This document shows, piece by piece, positions 28,176 through 36,867 of a DNA stretch of 52,618 nt. Positions within the stretch are counted from its first letter, which is position 1. The number at the start of each line of letters is the position of its first letter. Location: NCBI GenBank assembly GCA_937928555.1, contig CALFWR010000156.1, positions 1 through 52,618 on the forward strand, given 5' to 3'. Source of the DNA: an uncultured Pirellulaceae bacterium. GTDB lineage: Bacteria; Planctomycetota; Planctomycetia; Pirellulales; Pirellulaceae. The notes under the pieces were generated by a model. That model searched no databases, was not told where the DNA came from, and saw only the letters and a list, made by a program, of their open reading frames with translations. Both the position numbers and the translations under genes were made by a program.

Positions 28176-30389
28176 ATGTCTACTGGCGATATTTCAAAAT
28201 GCCCTGCATTCGCACCGGCCAAACAACGACACACCGCAGCGGCGGGACTTTCCAACGGCGACTGGTGGCCCAACCAGCTGAACGTGAAACTGCTGCATCA
28301 GAACCAGCCTTGCACGTCGCCCGAGTGCGATGGCTTCAGCTATGCAGAAGAATTCGCCAAAGTCGATCTGGACGCACTCAAAGCCGACATCATCGAAGTC
28401 ATGACGACGTCGGTTGACTGGTGGCCGGCGGACTACGGTCATTACGGACCGCTGTTTGTCCGCATGGCATGGCACAGCGCGGGAACCTACCGTGTTGGCG
28501 ATGGCCGGGGAGGTGCCTCTTCGGGAACGCTTCGTTTCGCGCCCCTGAACTCATGGCCCGACAACGCGAACCTCGACAAAGCCCGCCGCTTGCTGTGGCC
28601 CATCAAAAAGAAATACGGTCGCTCTCTTTCCTGGGCGGACTTGATGGTCTATACCGGCAACGTGGCGCTGGAGCACATGGGCTTTGAAACGGTTGGCTTT
28701 GCCGGTGGCCGCGAAGATGTCTGGGAACCCGAAGGCGACATCTATTGGGGTCCCGAAAGCGAATGGCTTGGCGATCAACGCTACACCGGCGACCGCGAAC
28801 TTGAAAATCCGCTCGGTGCGGTTCAGATGGGTTTGATCTACGTCAATCCCGAGGGCCCCAACGGCAACGCCGATCCACTCAAAGCCGCATACGACATCCG
28901 CGACACATTCGGCCGCATGGCGATGAACGACGAAGAAACCGTGGCCCTGATCGCCGGCGGTCACACCTTCGGCAAAGCCCACGGCGCTGCTCCGGACGCC
29001 GAATACGTTGGGCCCGAACCCGAAGGTGCCACGCTCGAAGAACAGGGCCTTGGCTGGAAAAACTCTTTCGGCAGCGGCAAGGGTGCCGACACCATCACAT
29101 CAGGCCTAGAAGGTCCATGGACCAGCAACCCCACGAAATGGGACAACGAATTCTTTGACAACCTGTTCCGCTACGAATGGGAACTGACCACCAGCCCCGG
29201 CGGAGCCCAACAGTGGACTCCAAAAGACGGCGGCGTGGCGATCGCCGAAGCCCCCGATGCACACGATGCTTCGTCGACTCAAAAAGTCATGATGTTCACC
29301 ACCGACCTCGCTCTGCGAACCGATCCGGCTTACGAAAAAATCTCGCGTCGCTTCCACGAGAACCCCGATCAGTTCGCCACAGCCTTCGCCGAAGCTTGGT
29401 ACAAGCTGACGCATCGCGACATGGGACCGGTCAGCCGTTGCCTTGGTTCGCAGGTTCCTGAAGCTCGCATTTGGCAAGACCCCTGCCCTGCCTGCGATTG
29501 TGACCTTGTCGGCGACGCCGAAGTCGCCCAACTCAAGGAAAGCATCATCGCCAGCGGCCTTTCGATTGGGCAGCTTGTCCGCACCGCGTGGGCTTCGGCG
29601 TCAACGTTCCGCGCGACCGACAAACGAGGGGGTGCCAACGGTGGACGACTCAGGCTTGCTCCGCAAAAGGACTGGGAAGCCAACAATCCCGAAGAACTGG
29701 CCGACGTCATTCCCGTCCTCGAAAAGGTCGCCGCTGACTTCAACGCATCGCGTAGCGACAATGTCAAAGTCAGCTTTGCCGACATCGTTGTCCTGGGTGG
29801 CTGCGCCGCAGTCGAAGCCGCCGCCAAGGCCGCCGGTCAATCCGTTTCAGTGCCTTTCACGCCCGGCCGCACCGACGCAACACAGGAGATGACCGAAGTC
29901 GATTCGTTCGGGCACCTGGAACCGACCGCCGATGGCTTCCGCAACTACGTCTACCTTGAGAATGGTTTTGATCGACCCGCCGAAGAACTGTTGATCGACA
30001 AATCGCACTTGATGACACTCAACGCACCCGAAATGACCGTTCTCCTCGGCGGACTGCGCGTACTGGGCAACAACCACGGCGACTCCAAAGTCGGCGTCTT
30101 GACCGACCGTCCGGAACAACTCACCAACGACTACCTGGTGAACCTTCTGGACATGGGTGTCGAATGGAAAAAGCACACCCAATGCCCGCATCTCTACGAA
30201 GGCCGCGAAGCGGGCTCGTCGGATGTTAAATGGCAAGCCACCGGCGTGGATTTGGTCTTTGGTTCCAACAGCCAACTGCGTGCCATCGCCGAAAGCTACG
30301 CCTGCGACGACGCCGGTGAAAAATTCGTCAACGATTTCGTTGCCGTCTGGGACAAAGTCATGAACTTGGACCGCTTTGACGTGGCGTAG
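28176..30389 (+). CDS. katG: Catalase-peroxidase KatG
   Basis: ATG 28176 (737 residues) gives a family-typical length; the 21-codon extension to 28113 is not conserved-looking. The N-terminal haem domain has the distal site [13 protein letters not shown] and proximal histidine [11 protein letters not shown]. The residues of the Met-Tyr-Trp cross-link are in place: the distal-loop Trp (MAWH), Tyr in [10 protein letters not shown] and Met in [10 protein letters not shown]. The second, haem-free domain follows ([20 protein letters not shown]). The enzyme destroys hydrogen peroxide. An intrinsic terminator follows the gene. OxyR-type control is plausible but the regulator gene lies 18 kb away. 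Confidence 0.97.
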   Translation: MSTGDISKCPAFAPAKQRHTAAAGLSNGDWWPNQLNVKLLHQNQPCTSPECDGFSYAEEFAKVDLDALKADIIEVMTTSVDWWPADYGHYGPLFVRMAWHSAGTYRVGDGRGGASSGTLRFAPLNSWPDNANLDKARRLLWPIKKKYGRSLSWADLMVYTGNVALEHMGFETVGFAGGREDVWEPEGDIYWGPESEWLGDQRYTGDRELENPLGAVQMGLIYVNPEGPNGNADPLKAAYDIRDTFGRMAMNDEETVALIAGGHTFGKAHGAAPDAEYVGPEPEGATLEEQGLGWKNSFGSGKGADTITSGLEGPWTSNPTKWDNEFFDNLFRYEWELTTSPGGAQQWTPKDGGVAIAEAPDAHDASSTQKVMMFTTDLALRTDPAYEKISRRFHENPDQFATAFAEAWYKLTHRDMGPVSRCLGSQVPEARIWQDPCPACDCDLVGDAEVAQLKESIIASGLSIGQLVRTAWASASTFRATDKRGGANGGRLRLAPQKDWEANNPEELADVIPVLEKVAADFNASRSDNVKVSFADIVVLGGCAAVEAAAKAAGQSVSVPFTPGRTDATQEMTEVDSFGHLEPTADGFRNYVYLENGFDRPAEELLIDKSHLMTLNAPEMTVLLGGLRVLGNNHGDSKVGVLTDRPEQLTNDYLVNLLDMGVEWKKHTQCPHLYEGREAGSSDVKWQATGVDLVFGSNSQLRAIAESYACDDAGEKFVNDFVAVWDKVMNLDRFDVA

Positions 30390-30420
30390 GCCCAATCAAC
30401 GGAATCAATCGCCCGACTCA

Positions 30421-30447
30421 AGCCCACCCACCAACGGGTGGGCTTTT
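30421..30447 (+). terminator. Rho-independent terminator of katG
   Basis: Arms AGCCCACCC and GGGTGGGCT pair perfectly with a 6-nt loop and are followed by TTT, 31 bp after the katG stop codon. Confidence 0.8.
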
Positions 30448-30478
30448 CCGAGGTCCTTCCCGAAATTTATTTCCGGTC

Positions 30479-30555
30479 AATGGGAGACCAGGAAGCCGTC
30501 GTGGGATTCGCCAGAATTCCTGATGGGACACAAAAGGAATTCTGGCGCATCCCAC
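30479..30555. repeat. Dispersed inverted repeat (GTGGGATTCGCCAGAATTCC type)
   Basis: 20-nt arms at 30501-30520 and 30536-30555 pair with one mismatch around a 15-nt loop. The left part, starting GACCAGGAAGCCGT, recurs at 34907-34945, and the right arm recurs at 14579 and 5581. The right arm runs straight into the 17-bp tandem repeat. Confidence 0.7.
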
Positions 30556-30682
30556 CACATTCAGCATCCCACCACATTCAGCATCCCACCACATTCAGCA
30601 TCCCACCACATTCAGCATCCCACCACATTCAGCATCCCGCCACATTCAGCATCCCGCCACATTCAGCATCCCGCCACATTCA
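30547..30682. repeat. Tandem repeat, 8 x 17 bp
   Basis: Eight head-to-tail copies of GCATCCCACCACATTCA. Copies 1-5 are identical and copies 6-8 share one A-to-G change (CCCGCC). The first copy begins inside the tail of the dispersed inverted repeat (GCATCCCAC). No gene crosses it convincingly. Confidence 0.9.
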
Positions 30683-30800
30683 TTGTCGATGGCAATGGTT
30701 ACGCGATGTTCGCCATAACAAACCTAGGTGGATCTACCCACTTTCCGATTGGTGCCGCTACAATCGGGGCTGATTTTCGTATCTCTTGCGGTTAACGTCC

Positions 30801-31811
30801 ATGAAAATAAAACTCCACGCTCTTCTGGCGGCGGCCACGCTGCTGCTTCCAGCGATTGCGTTCGCTCAAGATTCCATCGGTGAATCCGGCATCGAGCAAG
30901 CCAAACAGCTTTCCGCCACCACGGGCCGGCCGATCCTTGCCGTCGCCGGCGAAGCCCAAAACTGACCTCCCTGTCTTGCCCTGATGAATCGCTTGAACTC
31001 AAGCGAAGCATTGGCGCAATACACGTCACAGTTTGTGACGGTCAAAATGTCGACCAGCGGCGCGGATCGCAAAACGTGGCAGGAGTTCCACCGCGAATTC
31101 AAAGGCGACCACGAGGGCACCGTTCCGGTTCCGTTTGTGTACATCGTTCGCAGCGATGGAACCACCATGTTCACCGGCAGCGGCATGATGGAAGTTCCCG
31201 AAATGGGAAAGTTGCTCCACAAAGCACTGAATCAAAGCGGCAAACTGTTTTCCGAAAAGGAGCTCGGCAAGCTGGTCGAAGCCAATCAGAAAATTCTTGC
31301 TTGGCGCGAAAAAGGCGACATCAAGCAAGCCGTTGCCCAACTCCGCGACGTCAGCCAACTCGGACCGCCGGGAGAAATCCACAGCTTTGCCAAACCCGCC
31401 ATCGAACTTAACGCAACAGTCACTCAACTGATCACCGAAGGCCGCACTGCCCTGACGTCGATCACGGCCAATCTCGAAAAAGCCAAATCAGGCACTGACC
31501 CGGATGTTACCGATTCCGATCGCGTCAAATGGCTTTCGGAATACCTCAAAGTCCGTGGCGATTTTGCGGGCCTCAAGCCACTCAAACGGGACTTCACCAA
31601 AGCCAAAAAACTGATCCAGAAAGACGATGTCCTCTCTGGCATGAAAAAGGACTTGGAAGTGATTCTCGACGCCGATTCTGCCAATTCCAAAACGTCGGTC
31701 AAACGTGCCTTGAAGAAGCTCAACAGCGTCCTCGAAAAACGCACTCAGGGCGAGATCTTCGACAAAGCAACCGCGGCAATTGCCAAACTCAAAGAAAAAT
31801 CTGGCGGCTAG
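30801..31811 (+). CDS. Putative selenocysteine-containing secreted thioredoxin-like protein
   Basis: One frame of 336 codons runs from ATG 30801 to the stop at 31811, interrupted by a single TGA at 30963-30965 (codon 55). Before it comes a clear signal peptide (MKIKLHALLAAATLLLPAIA, cleavage near AFA-QD) and GRPILAVAGEAQN, the strand before a thioredoxin active site. After it comes PPCLALMNRL. The active site would read Sec-Pro-Pro-Cys, with Sec replacing the first cysteine of CPPC. Further on, TVPVPFVYIVRSDGTTMF (about residues 107-124) gives the cis-proline strand of the fold. Residues 170-335 are a helical extension. A stem-loop follows the TGA at SECIS distance. Alternative: a pseudogene with a Cys-to-stop mutation, with translation from ATG 30984 lacking signal peptide and active site. 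Confidence 0.7.
30976..31019 (+). promoter_or_regulatory. Stem-loop 10 nt after the in-frame TGA, candidate bacterial SECIS
   Basis: Arms at 30976-30995 and 31000-31019 form 17 pairs out of 20 (two of them G-U), with one C-C mismatch and one 2x2 internal loop, closed by the tetraloop AACT. The apex lies about 31 nt past the TGA, inside the spacing known for bacterial SECIS elements. The loop has no G unless the closing G-C pair opens, so it is not a textbook loop. Confidence 0.6.
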
Positions 31812-31856
31812 ACTACTTTAAGTGGCGACGCTTGAGAAAACGGTGTGCCGTAAAGA

Positions 31857-32040
31857 CCACCCTCCCTCCGGGAGGGTCGGCGGTTCACCGCCGGGGAGGG
31901 TCGCGCGGCTGACATCGCCAAACGCATCGCATTGGTTGCCCTGACTAAAACCACAACCTCTCCGAGGCTGGGATTTTTCGATCACCCTCCCATCTGGGCC
32001 ATCTGGGAGGGTCGGCGGTTCACCGCCGGGGAGGGCGCGG
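31857..32040. repeat. Two copies of a GC-rich palindromic repeat (GGGAGGGTCGGCGGTTCACC type)
   Basis: The block GGGAGGGTCGGCGGTTCACC plus GCCGGGGAGGG occurs at about 31871-31901 and 32006-32036, each with a CGGCGGTTCACCGCCG hairpin and preceded by a CCCTCC-rich half that pairs with GGGAGGG. A shorter relative (CACCCTCCCACCGGG) lies near 34966. No gene is seen in 31812-32187. Confidence 0.65.
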
Positions 32041-32187
32041 GCACGAAGTCTTTACCGTTCTCAGGAAGAATGCCGCCGACGGCTCGCTTGCCGACGACCC
32101 ACCCGCTCCGGGCAGCAAAGGAGTGCCCTCCGTCAAGCAGTGCTGTTTCGGTTATGATATCACCGCAGCATTCCTGACGGATCAAAG

Positions 32188-34905
32188 ATGAAATCACTTG
32201 AAAGAAGTATCGGCCTGGGAGCCGTGGTCGCAATCAGCATCAGCGCGATGCTGGGAAGCGGCATTTTTGTGCTCCCCGGGCTCGCCGCCGCAAAAACCGG
32301 ACCCATGGTTTGGCTGGCCTATCTGGCGGCCGGACTGGGGGTTCTCCCGGCCGCCCTTTCAAAATCAGAACTTGCCACCGCGATGCCGACTTCCGGCGGA
32401 ACCTACGTTTACCTCGAACGTGCTTTTGGACCCCTGGCCGGAACCGTATCCGGCGTTGGATTGTGGTTGTCTTTGCTGCTCAAAAGCGCATTCGCCCTGA
32501 TTGGCTTTTCGGCTTACCTTTCGGTACTGGTCGTAGTCCCCGAAAAGCCCGTTGCAATCGCCCTGTTGCTGTGCATCACCGCGTTGAACATTGTCGGCGT
32601 CAGCATCATTGGCAAACTGCAAAAAGTCATCGTCGGGATCGTCCTGTTCCTGCTGATCATCATGTCGGTGTACGGACTTTCCACGGTCAATTGGCATAAC
32701 TTCGACGACGGATTCAAAAAAGGAACTTCAGGCTTCATCGCCGCCGCCGCATTCGTTTACGTCTCCTATGCCGGCGTCACGAAAGTCGCCGCGATCGCAG
32801 AAGAAGTCAAAAACCCAAGCCGCAACCTGCCGCTGGGAATCCTGATTTCCTGGCTGCTGGTGATGTGCATCTACGTGTTTGTGGTGTTCGTCCTTGTTGC
32901 CAACGTCTCCCACAAAGACCTCACCAACTACCAGGGAACCGGCAAGCCCGACCTGAAACCGATCTACACCGTGGCGACCATCCTTGGCGGCCAGACCATT
33001 GGCTACATCGCGGCCGTGTTCGCGGTCCTGACCATGACCTCGATGTCGGTTGCCGGATTGCTGGCGGCCTCACGGTTTCCGTTTGCGATGAGCCGCGACC
33101 AACTGCTGCCTGAAAAACTTCAACACATCGATGAGAAGTTCAAGACTCCCGTCTGGTGCATTTCGGTAACAGCGATTGCGATGGCAATCAGCATTCTGTT
33201 TTTACCGGTCGAACAAATTGCAAAACTTGCCAGCGCGTTCATGATCGTGGCGTTCATGTTCATCAATGCCACCGTCATCATCCTGCGCGAAAGTGCCGCC
33301 ACCTGGTACCAACCCAAATTCCGTGCTCCCTTCTATCCCATTTTGCAGATCGTCGGAATCCTCATCGGAGCCACCTTGCTGTGGTCGATGGGGCTGACCA
33401 GTTTGGCTGCGATCGCCGGAATCTGCATGCTGGGGGGAATTTCGTGGCTTGTCTACGGCCGGCACAAAACCAAACGCTTGGGCGTTGTCGGGCGGATGGG
33501 AAAACGCAAAGACCTCGTGACGGGCGAAAAAGAAGAAACAGACCAAACTCCGCACGACCTCGAAGACGACCTGCCGCGTGAAGCTGCCGTCGTGGTTCCG
33601 CTTTTTGGCAGCGAACGTTCGCCCGAAACCCTCGTCGAGATGGGTGCCGCCCTCGCCCACCACCGCAAACTCGAAGTCCTTCACGTCACCGAAGTCCCCG
33701 AACAGATGTACCTGGCGGACGTTCTGGACGAAGACCACCAGTCGATCGCGCTCAGCCGCCGAATCCACGTGATGGCCGAAGAAGAAGACGTCAACCTCGA
33801 GTACAACACCACCGTTTCACACGATGTGGTCAAAACCATCCACCACGTCGCCGACCGTCTGCACTGCGAGTGGGTTGTGATGGAATCAGCAGGCCGCCGC
33901 ACCAAAGGCATCACGTTTCAAAACCAGTTGGGTTGGCTTCAGGACCACCTGCCCTGCAACCTCGCCGTCTTTAAGGACGCCGGCGTGCGCTACATCCGCA
34001 AGATCCTCGTGTTCGCCGAACCCGGACCGCACGATTCTCTCGTTGTCGTTACCGCTGACCACCTCGCAGACATCTACAAGGCCGACCTGAGCTTTGCCTG
34101 TTACGTCGACGACAATGAAGAACCCATCAACTTGCAAGCCAAAGTCGATTACGTCGATCAGCTTCGTGAACTTTGTGTCAACGACACCGAAATCGTCAAG
34201 CTCGACGGTCCTGACGAAATGTTCGCGATCGAAAAAGCGACCGAACGATACGATCTGTTGATCATGGGTGCTCCACCGCCACGAACTTTGTCAACGCGAC
34301 TCTTTGGAACCGCTAAAGACTTGCTCACACGAAAGTCCGCCTGCAGCGTACTGTGGTTGAAAACACCCAGCGAACAAATTCACGACGCACTCAACGTGGT
34401 CCAACGCGGATCGATCGATGATTCTGATGTGCTGAAATATGTTTCCAGGGACGCATGCCGAACCAAGGTCGCCGTTCAAAGCAAAGAAGAACTATTCCGC
34501 TTCGCCACCGAAAACCTTGCCGCCGAATTCGACGATGACATCAGCCCACTGATCATCAGCACCGCGCTGTGGGAACGTGAGCAAATGCAAGTCACCTCGG
34601 TCGGCAACGGTGTCGCGATGCCGCATGCAACCCTCTCCAGGGCTCCCGCTGGCAGTTCCACGATTGCGATCTACACGCTCGAGAACGAGATTGACTTTGG
34701 AGCTCCCAACGGAGCCAAAGTTGATATTTGCTTCTTCACCATGGGACCGCCCTCGGATCGCCAAGTTCACCTGGAAATCCTTTCCAAGCTTTCCAAAATG
34801 GCGCTGAACAGTCAGTGCCTGGACGACCTCCGGACCGCCAAAACGCCCGACGAACTCTACGATAGAGTTTGCAAGTACTGCAAAAAACTCCCTCCCGGAA
34901 TTTAA
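32188..34905 (+). CDS. APC-family permease fused to two UspA-like domains and a PTS EIIA-type domain
   Basis: The 905-residue protein joins four parts. Residues about 8-430 form an amino acid/polyamine/organocation permease with about twelve helices and the family start GLGAVVAISISAMLGSGIFV. Residues about 465-600 and 610-735 are two UspA-like domains (VLHVTEVPEQMYLADV; LIMGAPPPRTLSTRLFG). Residues about 755-900 look like a PTS EIIA type-2 domain, with the phospho-histidine motif GNGVAMPHATL. The permease should move amino acids or related compounds across the inner membrane; the UspA and EIIA parts probably sense nucleotides and PTS phosphorylation state and gate it (inference). Confidence 0.85.
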   Translation: MKSLERSIGLGAVVAISISAMLGSGIFVLPGLAAAKTGPMVWLAYLAAGLGVLPAALSKSELATAMPTSGGTYVYLERAFGPLAGTVSGVGLWLSLLLKSAFALIGFSAYLSVLVVVPEKPVAIALLLCITALNIVGVSIIGKLQKVIVGIVLFLLIIMSVYGLSTVNWHNFDDGFKKGTSGFIAAAAFVYVSYAGVTKVAAIAEEVKNPSRNLPLGILISWLLVMCIYVFVVFVLVANVSHKDLTNYQGTGKPDLKPIYTVATILGGQTIGYIAAVFAVLTMTSMSVAGLLAASRFPFAMSRDQLLPEKLQHIDEKFKTPVWCISVTAIAMAISILFLPVEQIAKLASAFMIVAFMFINATVIILRESAATWYQPKFRAPFYPILQIVGILIGATLLWSMGLTSLAAIAGICMLGGISWLVYGRHKTKRLGVVGRMGKRKDLVTGEKEETDQTPHDLEDDLPREAAVVVPLFGSERSPETLVEMGAALAHHRKLEVLHVTEVPEQMYLADVLDEDHQSIALSRRIHVMAEEEDVNLEYNTTVSHDVVKTIHHVADRLHCEWVVMESAGRRTKGITFQNQLGWLQDHLPCNLAVFKDAGVRYIRKILVFAEPGPHDSLVVVTADHLADIYKADLSFACYVDDNEEPINLQAKVDYVDQLRELCVNDTEIVKLDGPDEMFAIEKATERYDLLIMGAPPPRTLSTRLFGTAKDLLTRKSACSVLWLKTPSEQIHDALNVVQRGSIDDSDVLKYVSRDACRTKVAVQSKEELFRFATENLAAEFDDDISPLIISTALWEREQMQVTSVGNGVAMPHATLSRAPAGSSTIAIYTLENEIDFGAPNGAKVDICFFTMGPPSDRQVHLEILSKLSKMALNSQCLDDLRTAKTPDELYDRVCKYCKKLPPGI

Positions 34906-34906
34906 T

Positions 34907-34945
34907 GGGTGACCAGGAAGCCGTAGCGGGATTCGCCAGAGTTCC
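34907..34945. repeat. Dispersed repeat fragment matching 30479-30520
   Basis: GACCAGGAAGCCGTAGCGGG followed by ATTCGCCAGAGTTCC matches the left part of the 30.5-kb element at nearly every position, but the right arm is absent here. Confidence 0.6.
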
Positions 34946-35079
34946 TTTTGTGATTTTTTCGATCACCCTCCCACCGGGCCCACCGGGAGGTCGCCGATGC
35001 CTTGGCTTGCATCAATCAGCAAGCTCCAAACATTCCAAAGTTTGAACTTGCTCCAAAGGATGGGTTCGAGAATTAACAG

Positions 35080-35658
35080 ATGACGTTAGATGAATTTTCC
35101 AATCTGCTTTTGACCCATTCGGGCCGGAAAGCCAGCGACTTCGGTCTGGTTCCAGCGGTTAGCGAACTGGAGGCCAAACAGATGCTCGAATCAATCGCAG
35201 CGGTTGATTCGAGCGTTCTTTTTGATTTGCTCTATCAACATTTCAACGGGCAAGAGGGCAGTTTCAGCGTACCAATCTTCGGTGAGTTTCAACTATATTC
35301 CTTGCAAGAGTCGATTGCGTCTTTTGATGACTATCATTCTGAATTCGCCCATCAGGAAAGTGACAATTGCCGAGATAAGCGAATCAAGGATGGATTTCTT
35401 TGGCGAGCGGGTTGGTTCCCATTTGCCTTGGACCACATCGAAAATCGCGTATTGGTGATGGACTTTGAACCATCATCTTCCGGAAGTCAGGGTCAAATTT
35501 TCCTCTACGACTGCCGACAGAGTTTGGGCGACTGGGTTGCTCCAAACTTGGGAGCATTTTTGGATTCTTTCTACGCGAAGTTGGCTAAATCCCAGTTTGC
35601 CAAGAATGATTGGGGTGACCAGTTTGCAGCCAAAGTGGATGAAACGAAGTACGACTAA
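35080..35658 (+). CDS. SMI1/KNR4 (SUKH) family protein
   Basis: The 192-residue protein shows the SUKH pattern: acidic N-terminal helices, a central 'FLWRAGWFPFALDHIENRVLVMDFEPSSSGSQGQI' segment (residues about 106-143, family motif 'W.P.a.d..g....D..P...G..GQ'), then a C-terminal helix (LGAFLDSFYAKL). SUKH proteins are often immunity proteins for polymorphic toxins. No toxin gene is adjacent. It lies 48 bp before the frame of the AAA ATPase/DUF4276 pair, at the left edge of what looks like an accessory island. Confidence 0.78.
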   Translation: MTLDEFSNLLLTHSGRKASDFGLVPAVSELEAKQMLESIAAVDSSVLFDLLYQHFNGQEGSFSVPIFGEFQLYSLQESIASFDDYHSEFAHQESDNCRDKRIKDGFLWRAGWFPFALDHIENRVLVMDFEPSSSGSQGQIFLYDCRQSLGDWVAPNLGAFLDSFYAKLAKSQFAKNDWGDQFAAKVDETKYD

Positions 35659-35706
35659 CTGAACAGTTTCTTGCAATCAGACCAAACTATTACTGAAAGC
35701 TATCCC

Positions 35707-36867
35707 ATGAACCAAATGCACTTTGAACAGATCCGTGTTCATTGTTTCAGGCGTCTGCAGTCGGTTGATCTTCCGCTAAAAAGATTGAACGTAGTGATCG
35801 GAGCCAACGGCTGCGGAAAGACCTCCCTGCTCGACGTGTTTTCCTTGCTGGCTTCATCGGCAACCGGAGCACTTGGGGAGTCGATTCAAACCATGGGCGG
35901 GATTTCCTCCAACATGACGAACCTGAATTCCGTTGATTCGGAAGTTATGTCGTTCGAACTACACCAAAGCGTTCTTGATGCAAAGCCAGTCATCTACCAG
36001 CTGGATCTAAAGCCACAGGGTGTGGATTTTTCGTTCACGAGGGAACAGCTTTCCCAAGATCGAGGGCACACCGATCCTTTTCTTCACATCACTTCCAGAT
36101 TTGGGAACGTGAAGTACTTCGATCCTAAGCAAAGAAACTTGGTTAGCCCTGACTGGGACTACGACAGCAAGCACTCAGCCCTGAGTCAAGTGCCGAAAAT
36201 GTTTGACGAACCAGAAGCATTTCGCAAAGACTTGGCTTCATCGACTCACTATCACGTTCTGGACGTTAGCCCAAAGGCCCCCGTGCGTCTGCCGCAACCA
36301 ATGCGTAACGCGACACTGCCCGGCAAGGATGGTGAGGACTTGGTTTCGTGTCTCTACACGATTCGTGAAACTGACGCTGACTGCTTTGAGTTGATCGAAG
36401 CGACGCTCCGTGCAGGGTTTCCTAATTTTGAACGGCTGAATTTTCCACCGGTCGCCGCAGGAACGCTGGCAATGACTTGGAAGGACTCCACTAGCCCCCA
36501 CCCGTTTTACATGCACCAACTATCCGAAGGTACACTTCGGTTCCTGTGGCTAGTGACACTACTGCATAGCCCGGGTCTGACTGCAGTTACCATGATCGAC
36601 GAACCCGAGGTCAGCTTGCACCCAGAGTTACTGGCAGTCTTGGCGGACCTGTTTCGTGATGCATCGAATCGCACTCAACTTATTTTGGCAACACACGCGG
36701 ATCGGTTGGTTCGATTTCTGGAACCAAGTGAATTGATTGCTGCCACCATCAATGAAGAGGGCGCGACTGAATTCCAATGGGGCGACCAATTGGATTTAGA
36801 TTCGTGGCTTGAGGAATACAGTCTTGACCAGCTTTGGCAAATGGGCCGACTAGGAGGTCGGTCATGA
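35707..36867 (+). CDS. AAA-family (AAA_21, RecF/OLD-like) ATPase
   Basis: With ATG 35707 the protein has 386 residues; a TTG 36 bp upstream is less likely. It has an ABC/SMC-type ATPase core: Walker A GANGCGKT (32-39), signature-like QLSEGTLRFLWLV (about 275), Walker B TMIDEPEVSLHPE (about 297-310), and switch histidine ILATHADRLV. Such ATPases act with a nuclease partner in phage defence (OLD, PARIS and relatives). Its stop codon overlaps the start of the DUF4276 gene (ATGA), so the two are translationally coupled and probably form one complex. Confidence 0.88.
   Translation: MNQMHFEQIRVHCFRRLQSVDLPLKRLNVVIGANGCGKTSLLDVFSLLASSATGALGESIQTMGGISSNMTNLNSVDSEVMSFELHQSVLDAKPVIYQLDLKPQGVDFSFTREQLSQDRGHTDPFLHITSRFGNVKYFDPKQRNLVSPDWDYDSKHSALSQVPKMFDEPEAFRKDLASSTHYHVLDVSPKAPVRLPQPMRNATLPGKDGEDLVSCLYTIRETDADCFELIEATLRAGFPNFERLNFPPVAAGTLAMTWKDSTSPHPFYMHQLSEGTLRFLWLVTLLHSPGLTAVTMIDEPEVSLHPELLAVLADLFRDASNRTQLILATHADRLVRFLEPSELIAATINEEGATEFQWGDQLDLDSWLEEYSLDQLWQMGRLGGRS

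Noticed and set aside
30547..30682. CRISPR array
   Set aside because: The repeats are contiguous 17-bp units without spacers and no cas gene is nearby.
30376..30795. Frames through the 17-bp tandem repeat giving His/Pro-rich peptides
   Set aside because: 17 is not a multiple of 3, so the peptide cycles through frames; there is no ribosome site and no family, and the same repeat tail is noncoding elsewhere.
30963..30965. Plain nonsense mutation making the thioredoxin-like gene a pseudogene
   Set aside because: Not excluded, but less likely: the only interruption falls exactly on the redox cysteine codon, is TGA and not TAA or TAG, and is followed by a SECIS-distance hairpin.
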